Source of the DNA: Synaphobranchus kaupii
Lineage: Eukaryota; Chordata; Actinopteri; Anguilliformes; Synaphobranchidae
Assembly (NCBI GenBank): GCA_029718625.1
Contig: CM056395.1
Span: 27,202,261-27,266,260 of the forward strand
Direction: 5' to 3'
Length of the DNA stretch: 64,000 nucleotides
Shown here: positions 56,001-64,000 of the stretch, piece by piece
Layout: each line of letters begins with the position of its first letter
How positions within the stretch are numbered: position 1 is the stretch's first letter
Position numbers and translations under genes: made by a program
The notes under the pieces: model-generated
Seen by the model: only the letters and a program-made list of their open reading frames with translations
The model's database searches: none
Told to the model about the DNA's origin: nothing

Positions 56001-59000
56001 TGAATTTGGATTGATACTGGTTTGACGCCTTGACAAAGATCTCACTTCCCATTAATGCTAGAGTAGATTCCTCTAGTTATCGGGAGTTTCATCTCTCTTT
56101 TAGTGGCTAGCTTGCAGAACGCTTCCATGCCAGGTAGTAATGCCCAGCCCCTGCGTTGGTATTCAGTAGAAGTGGAATACCTGTAACTGCTGTTGTCTGA
56201 CGGCCGCCCATAGACTGCAAGCGCCTGCCCCGTTGTACTCTATAGTAAAAGCGGCTACCTGGAAACGTGCATAGTAGTTTGGGAGTTGGCCGAGAGCTCA
56301 TTTTAATCTCCAAATAAGAATTTTTCTGTGGAATTCCTTTAATTCTTGCATCTAAACATAAAGCCACCTTTCAGTTTTGGATGTGTGTAATGACACCTTT
56401 TGGTTTCAGGATGGAGAAGCTGGCTGGTGGGACCAAACCCAAGACGGAGAGCAGCTCGGGGAAGACAGACACGCTCTCGTTCCTGGAGGGTTTCCCAGCA
56501 CCAGTAAGAGCCGAGCCCTTCAGTCTTTCTAAACGCTCCTGCAGGTTTTATAGCGTCAGGTTAAAAAAAATTATTTAAAAAAACATGCGTCACTTAATAT
56601 GGAGGTATGCCATTTTCTGCGTTCTCTCAATCCATTTCCTACCAGCAGAGCGCCTGTCTTTCTGCGGCCCTTCCCAGTCTCCACCCTCCCATTTTTAGTG
56701 GCGATACGGTTGTGTTGCCGATTGGATATGTGCATTGCTCTACAGAAGGGGCATGGGGTACAAGACGGCCAAAAAGATGTGGCCGGGAGTTCTGTAGTGA
56801 AGTACAGTAGTTTCCTCACAGTACATATTGTATAGGTACAGTATTCATAGCAAAGCCTCTACTCACTATGGAGTGAGTTGGTTCCAATGTCTTATTTTCA
56901 CTCCTTGCATCCTTTCCTCACGTCCTTGATTGATTTCCAGGTCAAGTGAGGACTGAGGAGACGAGGATGGATAAAATAAGTGATTGGAATGAATGGTTAT
57001 AAGGAATTGCTTTTAAATGGCGACGCCCATGAAATCCCCCGATCTTTCCTAGGCTGCATCTCCTCTTGTGCTCGATCCCTCCTGTACGTTCGGTTCGCTG
57101 GTTCCCGCCCTCCCCAAACCAGCCAGAGGGGAAGCCGCCATCATCGAGGTGCTGATGTACAGCCAGAGTGACCTCGACGCCGTCATTGCGAAGGTCCAGG
57201 CAGAAGTGGGTATACTACCGGGTGCTGCCCAACGTTCAATACTGAACACTGGTTGTTTTGGTATTTTCTGAGATTGTGTCTCATTTCTACAGGCAAAAGG
57301 GAGGAATGAAGAATGGAGAGAAAAATATGACAAATTGTTGGTGGATAACAAGGAGATGGGGTAAATCAAGCTTTATTTTCACTATGCAAGCTTTTCCTCT
57401 TGTTTCTCTGGCTCTGCATGTGGAAATAACATGCTGGACAGACACCAGCAGACCCTGGTCTAAATAGTTTTGTAGATCAATAATTAAATTATTGTTTTTT
57501 TTTAGGAAAATCATGGCTGACTTTGAAGCAACTGTATCTCAGGTTATTGGTATGTTTCACTTTATTTTGTTGGGTGGGGAGGGGAGGAGGGGGTTAACCG
57601 TCCAAACGGATGAATGCCTGGATACATTCAGAGGCCGTTTTCTGTTCATTTGTCTGAGAAGTACTTTGACTTTTAAAGACAGCTGGGATGTGTCTCCTGT
57701 GGGTGTGTCGGACAGGTACTGGTGTGGGCGTGGCACACTGGGATGTGTGTAAGGCCATGTCCAAATTGGTGCACTTGCCTACTAATCCGTGCCAGTTGAG
57801 TGTAGTTGTGTTCAAAAGCTGTTTAGTACATGACAATTCTGAAAATTTAGTGTTAATATCCCAGGATGATATACATACTTATGGGTTTTCGCTGATAATA
57901 GTATGGATGATATTTTTTGCATACTGTAGTATGCAGTAACGGGATACAGTATGCTAGTACACCGGACGCAGTATATAGGGCTCTGATTGACACTGTGGTG
58001 TGGGCGTGGCTGACTGTCGTGCATGGTCCCTTGTAGAGGACAGTCGGAAGCAGAAGGCGGAGTCCCAGGAGGAGCTGCAGAAGGTGGTTCAGGAGAAGGA
58101 GCAGGTGATGAAGGACCTTAATGGCATGGAGCGCTCCTTCACTGACTTCTTCAAGAGGCTGGAGAAATACAAGGAGGTCATCGAGGGGTACAAGAAGGTC
58201 AGACGCCCATTCCGGCACCCTTGCTTTTGCCTTGCCTTGTCCATCCTGGCTTTCTTAAACTCAAGGGCTTCCTTCTACCCTCAAAATCCCCTCCATTTTG
58301 TTTGGCAGATCAGGAATGCCTAAGGGTGGATTGTTTTGCTATAACTTGTTCATGTTTTGTAGCTGTAATCTGTGGTTGGTTCTCCTCTCCAGAACGAAGA
58401 GATTCTGAAAAGGTGTGCCCAGGATTACCTGGCTAGAATCAAACAAGAGGAGCAGCGCTACCGGACCCTGAAGGTGCACGCGGAGGAGAAGATCGGCCTG
58501 TAAGACTAACCGCACGCCTTGCGAGCTTTTATCACACCTCATAATGCTAGGGTTGCGCAGTACTAAGTAGAATCCAACTCCGCCATCATTTTAATGGGCT
58601 TAGTGTAAATGCTTTTTTAAATGTTCTGTTCCCTGGTTCAATCAAATCCAGAGTCGTGTTGTGAATCCTGGATTTGTTCTTTTAGCGTTGTGGATCTGCG
58701 TGCTTTTCACACTAAAATGTCAGCCCTTTGGCTAGAGCTGCTGAACCCTGGTACTGGAGGATCTGCTGGTTATTCACCCTATAACAAGTATTAACTCATA
58801 CTCTCTCCTCTCCCTCTCACTCCTCCCTCTCTCTCACTCCTCCCTCTCTCTCACTCCTCCCTCTCTCTCACTCCTCCCTCTCTCTCACTCCTCCCTCTCT
58901 CTCACTCCTCCCTCTCTCTCACTCCTCCCTCTCTCTCACTCCTCCCTCTCTCTCACTCCTCCCTCTCTCTCACTCCTCCCTCTCTCTCACTCCTCCCTCT

Positions 59001-59724
59001 CTCTCACTCCTCCCTCTCTCTCACTCCTCCCTCTCTCTCACTCCTCCCTCTCTCTCACTCTCTCCTCTCCCTCTCACTCCTCCCTCTCTCTCACTCCTCC
59101 CTCCCTCTCACTCCTCCCTCTCTCTCACTCCTCCCTCTCTCTCACTCTCAGAGCGAATGATGAGATTGCGCAGGTTCGGTCCAAGCTGAAGGCGGAGACG
59201 TCTGCATTGCAGGCCCAGCTGCGCAGGGAGCAGCTGAAGGTGTGCTCGCTGCAGAAGAGTCTGGAGCAGAAGGTACCTGCCTGTTCGCATTACACACCTG
59301 TACCTGAGTTGTGATTGGCTTCACTGGGCTGTCTGGCTTTGACTGGGCAAAAATGTCAAATTAGCCCACTGACGGTATAAGTCAAATTGGAGACCCTGTA
59401 CAATCAAAATTATAATAATAAAAAAAATAAATTACACAAAGGGAAAAGGAAGATTAAGCCTATTTTGTTAAACAATTTTCCCATATGGGCATCACAATTT
59501 CTTGTGTAGATAAGATGGCGTTTTACATTGTAACCAATCATAAGAGAAAAGAATATCCAAAAGGTATCGAGTACATTAGTGTATGAAGGGCAAACATATT
59601 ATTTTTACCGACGCCACTATTGCAAGCGAAGCTGACCATCCAAACTTTCTTCCTCCAGGTAAAGGAAACCGAAGAGCTGACCAAACTGTGCGATGACCTC
59701 ATAACAAACGTGCAGAAACACTGA
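50023..59724 (+). CDS. tacc3: TACC3, transforming acidic coiled-coil protein 3 (5' half frameshifted as assembled)
   Basis: Exons: 50023-50198, 50312-50427, 50647-50701, 50825-53580, 54265-54316, about 54673-54850, 55068-55123, 55373-55506, 56410-56503, 57053-57205, 57293-57360, 57506-57549, 58037-58197, 58393-58499, 59152-59272 and 59659-59724. From 54265 on all phases agree and no stop occurs. This part encodes [36 protein letters not shown] and the C-terminal TACC coiled coil of about 190 residues ending [15 protein letters not shown]3 binds the XMAP215/ch-TOG polymerase and clathrin at spindle microtubules and is a target of Aurora A. In the first four exons familiar blocks ([46 protein letters not shown]) fall in different frames. 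At least a dozen one-base indels would be needed to read through. The large fourth exon has two coding minisatellites. Either assembly error or real decay is possible; the intact 3' half favours error. Confidence 0.88.
50935..52480 (+). repeat. 93-bp coding minisatellite in TACC3 (SPVK repeats)
   Basis: The unit encodes about 31 residues ([17 protein letters not shown], then [14 protein letters not shown]). About 13 similar copies lie between 51.3 and 52.48 kb, with older diverged copies from 50.94 kb. Some copies are shortened. Each carries SPVK, a Ser-Pro-x-Lys site of CDK type. Single-base insertions (for example 'ccccctgtac', 'gaaggaccg', 'tcaaaagcc') break the frame between copies. Confidence 0.92.
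53163..53570 (+). repeat. 21-bp coding minisatellite in TACC3 (NTPVQKA repeats)
   Basis: About 18 copies of 'gcctgtgcagaaggccaaca' encode the heptad NTPVQKA when in frame. Five copies have an extra base ('cagaaaggcc', 'ggcctaaac', 'ggcccaac', 'gaagggcc', 'acaccgcc'). It ends 10 bp before the exon's donor TCCAG|GTAAAT. Confidence 0.93.
53581..54264 (+). other. TACC3 intron, nothing recognised
   Basis: AT-rich intron sequence without an identifiable repeat or exon. The next exon starts after TTTCTCCAG at 54264. Confidence 0.5.
57745..57998. mobile_element. MITE copy in a TACC3 intron
   Basis: Shares 'ggatgatatacatacttatg', 'tttcgctgataatagtatg' and the end 'ggctctgattgacac' with the elements at 11877-12140 and 61228-61498. 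The left end is diverged. Confidence 0.6.
58798..59150 (+). repeat. CT-rich minisatellite forming an extended polypyrimidine tract
   Basis: About 20 copies of 'ctcctccctctctctcact' run without interruption into the acceptor CTCTCAG at 59151 of the penultimate TACC3 exon. The result is a ~350-bp almost pure pyrimidine tract before the splice site. Confidence 0.95.
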
Positions 59725-60087
59725 ACCCGTTGTCTTTGTCCTTGTCTTTTATCCATGTTTTTTAAGTGTTGAAAGAAACTTGACTAATTAATAGAAATCA
59801 TTGACTGGTGATTCTTGTATTGCCTTGCACTGCATTGTGGGTAACGCCTCCCTTAGTGGGCAACCTATTGAGGTCACTTTAGAGCTTACACAAGTTTCAA
59901 TGGTGTTTATAACCAGTGGGATTTGTCCTGGCACAATATGATTATTAAACTGGCATTTCGTTCATTTCCTATAATTTCATACTTGGATGGTTATGTATTG
60001 TTATAAAATGTTACTGATTTCTAATTGTAGAAAGTGGCATATTTGATATTTTGACATCTTGCTACTGATAACTTGTAATAATTTCTA

Positions 60088-60093
60088 AATAAA
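60088..60093 (+). terminator. AATAAA polyadenylation signal of TACC3
   Basis: It lies 364 nt past the TGA (722-724 of the 59-kb block) in an AT-rich 3' UTR and is followed by a TG/T-rich stretch ('acattttgttc'). Confidence 0.7.
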
Positions 60094-60234
60094 GAAAATG
60101 TACATTTTGTTCAAAGCGTGTCATCTGTATCGTTGTGAAAAGCAAGGAATCCTACTTGCATACGGACATGCACAGAATAAAACACAGCTGATTCTGGTAG
60201 ATAGTCATTGTAACGTCCATACTGGGTGAGACAT

Positions 60235-61227
60235 GGGCTGTGACCGAATACGACCCCTGTCCACTATGCGCCCTGTCCACTATGCGCCCTGTCCACTATG
60301 CGCCCTGTCCACTCTGCGCCCTGTCCACTCTGCGCCCTGTCCACTATGCGCCCTGTCCACTATGCGCCCTGTCCACTATGCGCCCTGTCCACTATGCCCC
60401 CTGTCCACTATGCGCCCTGTCCACTATGCCCCCTGTCCACTATGCGCCCTGTCCACTATGCGCCCTGTCCACTATGCGCCCTGTCCACTATGCGCCCTGT
60501 CCACTATGCGCCCTGTCCACTATGCCCCCTGTCCACTATGCCCCCTGTCCACTATGCCCCCTGTCCACTATGCGCCCCTGTCCACTATGCGCCCCTGTCC
60601 ACTATGCGCCCCTGTCCACTATGCGCCCCTGTCCACTATGCGCCCCTGTCCACTATGCGCCCCTGTCCACTATGCGCCCCTGTCCACTATGCGCCCCTGT
60701 CCACTATGCGCCCCTGTCCACTATGCGCCCCTGTCCACTATGCGCCCCTGTCCACTATGCGCCCCTGTCCACTATGCGCCCCTGTCCACTATGCGCCCCT
60801 GTCCCCTCACTTTGCAATGTGCCAAAGAAATCCCGCAAAACTCTTTCCAGACTAGTGAGGAAGTAGTTCGTTATTTTTTTTATTCAGAATATCAATCCAT
60901 TTACATATGACGATCATTACAAAGTGTAGATTATGAATTAAGAGTAGTTCAGAATATGACCGGCTCTTGTACCATAGATATGCATATACGCTCTGTCTTT
61001 TATATTTTTACTTGTGAGTTACTTGCTGAAGTTGTTGGATGAGTGCACAGTTCTGTGGATGAGTGCTCCTGAATTCCCTCAACAAAACCCTGGAAATAAG
61101 AGTTTCATCCTGGTATTTTGAGTGCCCCTATTTGTGAAGAAAAGTTGCCTACTCAAAAGCTTTTTGACAAAGTGGACTCAAATATGCGCCCTCAAAAGGG
61201 TGTAGTAATCGTATTCGATCACAGCCC
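60235..61227. mobile_element. MITE containing a minisatellite
   Basis: The ends 'gggctgtgaccgaatacg' (60235-60252) and 'cgtattcgatcacagccc' (61210-61227) are inverted copies with one mismatch. The interior begins with 'acccctgtccactatgcgcc', and 'atatgcgccct' recurs near the right end, so the array grew from the element's own end region. Confidence 0.7.
60253..60812. repeat. 17/18-bp minisatellite inside the MITE
   Basis: About 32 copies of 'cctgtccactatgcgcc' occur. The first 18 or so are 17 bp and the last 14 have an extra C (18 bp), so the array has two blocks of different period. ORFs of about 200 residues here are artefacts. Confidence 0.95.
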
Positions 61228-61498
61228 TGGCCGATGTTCGAATCGGCACCCTTCCTTACTATTGAGTAGGCTTGTTCAGTAGAAAGGACGAGAAAGTTGT
61301 CAAATAGGCAAAATTTTCCTTCAAAAACAAAAATGCGTGACATGGTCGCGCAAGGGTGGGAAGTCTTGCGACACTTCCACAGTACGGTTGGAAAGTAGTA
61401 TGGAGGATATTTTTTTGGCATACTCAACAGCACACATCTGCCAGTACACTACACAGGAGACCGGATGCTGTAGATGGGGCTCTGATTCAGACACAGCC
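61228..61498. mobile_element. MITE copy adjoining the VNTR-bearing MITE
   Basis: It shares 'gagaaagttgtcaaataggc' and the right end 'ggctctgattcagacacagc' with the copy at 11877-12140. The left end meets the neighbouring element directly, so the two may have inserted one beside the other. Confidence 0.55.
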
Positions 61499-61579
61499 CA
61501 AGATGGTTTAAACCCAATGATGGTTTCTCTACTTGGAGGGCCTCAGATGTGCAGATTTTCAGATAATGTCAATCAGACG

Positions 61580-61785
61580 TTTCTAAAGCCATGGCATAAT
61601 TTTCTGGAATTTTCCAAACTTAGTGTATGTAAACTTCTGACCCACTGGAATTGTGATAGTGAAATCTGTAAACAATTGTTGGAAAAATTACTTGTGTCAT
61701 GTACAAAGTAGATGTCCTGACTTGCCAACGCTATAGTTTGCTAACATGAAATCTGTGGAGTGGTTAGTTTTAATGACTTCAACTG
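61580..61785 (-). mobile_element. Sleeping-Beauty-like Tc1 end fragment
   Basis: It runs from 'agccatggcataattttctg' through the inner repeat 'cttagtgtatgtaaacttct' to 'gacttcaactg' plus TA. The outer direct repeat is deleted, so this is a dead end fragment related to the 47674-48732 element. Confidence 0.85.
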
Positions 61786-61787
61786 TA

Positions 61788-63060
61788 AATATGTAGGAGG
61801 ACTAGTTATTGTTTGTATTGACAGAATCCGCTTTGTTCACGTTAAAGTGCTAGAAGTGTCATTTTGAGACTGTTTTAGCTGTCCTATAGTTAATGGAGAG
61901 CGACAAATAGCCTATTCTGGATTATCATCCCAGGGGACCACTGAGCAACTAACTAACATATTTCGCCACCATTTGGACTCGTATCATGGCCAGGTAACAA
62001 CACAACCCAAAGTTCAGTTGTGCTTTAACTGATTGGATCACAAAAATTTATTCTGACAAGTATTTTATGTGCTACAATATCCTATTTTTTTCCAATGCAC
62101 GCAAATGGATAAAATAAGCACAAACAAGTTTACACCATAACGGCTATCCAAGAGACAATACCAGGTTATTACCATACCGTTTCATTTTTAGCTATTTGGG
62201 AGCAATTTTTCATATCTCTACATTTTAAGTTTTATCATTGTATCAAAGGCTCAAATTTACTGAGAAATATGAGAATTGAAAATAGAGGAAAGCATAAATT
62301 GATATGAAAGGACAAACAGATTATCTAAAATTTTCTGGTGTTTTCTTGGGAAATGTATTTTTTAAATTAAGTTGCAAAACTATTTTGTCAATTGTTTCTT
62401 ACCAAGTAACATAATATTTCAGTGTCAACGGGCATTTCATTTAAAGTAAACATCACAAGTAAAAACCAAGATACCAAATTATTTGGTTTCTTAATTTTAA
62501 TGTATTACACATGGACAGTAATACCAAAAAAATGAACATGTCAGTAATCACTGATTCTTTGCAATTTTTTGACAATTACTACTCGTTAAATTATCACACA
62601 AAGATTTGGGGAATGCAATTATATTGTTTTAAGAACTACTCAACAGTTAACAGTTGGTTTAATAGGGGGAGGCTGTACTGCCATTCTTGTGGTTGGAGGA
62701 CTCAATTGCAGTCAAATCAGGTTGGAGAAATTGTTGGACCCCGTTCAAAAATTGCACTCAATTTATCGTCCTTAGCCGTGCAAATTATGTCCCCATACCA
62801 TTTAAAGGTTGAATAACACAATCAAAGGGAAACACTAAGTCTACACATTTACCTCAATGGTTACGGGAGACCTGGAATGATGGCCTTTTAAGGCTGAATA
62901 TTAATATTTTCTATAGTGTCATCTAAACCCTTATAAATCTTATGGTATAAAAGTGGGGTTTTAATTTAAAAGGAAGGGGTTTTCTATGCTCCTATTTTAT
63001 TATGCAAAATGCAGTCCCTGCAAACAGAAAAACAGTTTTGGTGCCAATAATATTTCCCAG
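61788..63060. other. intergenic DNA between TACC3 and ELMOD2 ends
   Basis: AT-rich, with no exon or recognised element. The right edge should be ELMOD2 3' UTR; a minus-strand AATAAA at 62996-63001 lies about 60 nt past the ELMOD2 stop. Confidence 0.5.
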
Positions 63061-63907
63061 TTATTGTTTCGAATCCAGTGTCAAACAGAGGGAGACATCT
63101 GGATCCTCCAAGAGACCTTTCATTTTTTCATGAAACATTTCTCTGTAGCGGTTAAACTCCATGATACTTTCTGGCTTCGCTTCGATCCAAAACTTATCAA
63201 ACTCGTATGCAAAGTAACCTGATGGGGAGAGAGAGAAAAAAGATCCCTGTGATTATGACACACCACATCCACATACTGCCACCTCAAAGCTGAACTTTAA
63301 AGTAACATGCATACACTGGCTGGATTGTTTTCAACGCAACTTTACCCAGTTTGATTGGACTTCAAGTGCTCCAGTACTAGATGGCTGCTGCTTCTCAATC
63401 TCAAATAATCTCTAAACAGTTACTTTTTATTATTCCAAGAAGATAATACCCGTCTGTAGCTAGTGTTTTTAAAATTACTGAACTATAATAAATCTGTTTA
63501 TACTTAGGTAGTGTTTTCATACCAGACTATGTTCTGAACGAAAAGGACTCCTAAATACTATGATACTTGCAAAAAGACATTTAATGGGTGCAATGTTTCG
63601 GTCACATAGACCTTGCACACATTAAACGTCTTTTGCGGGTATCTCATAGTGATGTAGGAGTCTTTCATTCACTTCAGCCTGTTTCCCCTGTGCACCTGTA
63701 ATAAGCTATTTTTCAGGTGGCCATTTTGTACTTTTTTATAAGCAGACTATATTGTGGAATGTGGAAGACTCACAGTAGAGCTGGTGGAAATGCTCCAGTT
63801 TAGGGCTCTGAGACACGGTGTTGTAGAAGTGTGGTTTGAGGGCTCCACTCCTCAGCAAGCTGTAGGCCATCTCTGTCAGGTTAATCCCCACAATTGCATA
63901 GGAATAC
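63061..63907 (-). CDS. elmod2: ELMO domain-containing protein 2, last two exons (partial)
   Basis: Exon 63774-63907 encodes YSYAIVGINLTEMAYSLLRS and GALKPHFYNTVSQSPKLEHFHQLY. It joins in phase (TAC T|GT TAC) to exon 63061-63218, which encodes YFAYEFDKFWIEAKPESIME and FNRYREMFHEKMKGLLEDP, ending LDSKQ and TAA. These blocks match the end of the ELMO domain in ELMOD1/2, with ELMOD2 the better fit. ELMOD proteins act as GTPase-activating proteins for Arl2 and Arf-family GTPases. The GAP-type arginine and the N-terminal part lie beyond the right edge. Both borders have good signals (acceptor TGTCGCAG, donor GTGAGT; acceptor CATCAG). Confidence 0.88.
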
Positions 63908-64000
63908 CTGCGACACAAAACCCATCAAACATCCGCAAAAGGCTTCAACAGCAACGGCTTTACTTGGACAACAAAGCTTCATTTTACTCCTTTCAAAATA

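Noticed and set aside
60233..60910. Three overlapping ~200-residue ORFs
   Set aside because: All three plus-strand frames are open because the 17/18-bp repeat contains no stop; there is no codon or splice evidence.

Overview
The window is vertebrate, almost certainly teleost fish, genomic DNA. Genes are split by GT-AG introns. The dispersed repeats are typical of ray-finned fish: a tRNA-derived SINE with the 'gataagagcgtctgctaaatg' tail, Tc1/mariner elements including a Sleeping-Beauty-like IR/DR copy, a TTAA-flanked piggyBac-like MITE and fold-back MITEs. Tandem repeats are unusually abundant, and one 500-bp run of N marks an assembly gap. The species cannot be fixed from the sequence alone.

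Layout: (1) 1.1-5.3 kb, minus strand: two 5' exons of a FAM13A-type RhoGAP gene that runs off the left edge. (2) 8.6-26.0 kb, minus strand: a complete 20-coding-exon gene for a 1213-residue type II membrane protein. It has four CUB domains, a chymotrypsin-C/elastase-like catalytic domain, two more CUB domains and a Thr/Ser/Pro-rich repeat tail. Every exon junction keeps frame and no exon carries a stop or frameshift. Its introns hold many minisatellites and DNA transposons. (3) 26.2-33.6 kb: a 2.1-kb triplet-type array and a 3.9-kb CA-rich minisatellite. (4) 33.8-37.6 kb: a piggyBac-like MITE and an older inverted-repeat element with a Tc1 copy inside it. (5) 38.6-41.3 kb, minus strand: intact GPRIN3. 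(6) 41.4-49.2 kb: intergenic repeats, a SINE, the gap, a LINE remnant and a palindromic Tc1-type element. (7) 49.2-60.1 kb, plus strand: TACC3. Its 3' exons are clean, but its 5' half contains two coding minisatellites and many one-base frameshifts. (8) 60.2-61.8 kb: MITEs, one with an internal minisatellite, and a second Tc1 fragment. (9) 63.1-63.9 kb, minus strand: the last two exons of ELMOD2.

FAM13A and GPRIN3 are near neighbours on human 4q22, and human TACC3 and ELMOD2 are also on chromosome 4, so the order supports orthology. The four recognised genes act separately: Rho-GTPase regulation, G-protein-linked neurite growth, spindle/microtubule function and Arf-family GAP activity. The most unusual item is the transmembrane CUB-chymotrypsin-CUB protease lying between FAM13A and GPRIN3. 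I know of no standard family with exactly this architecture.
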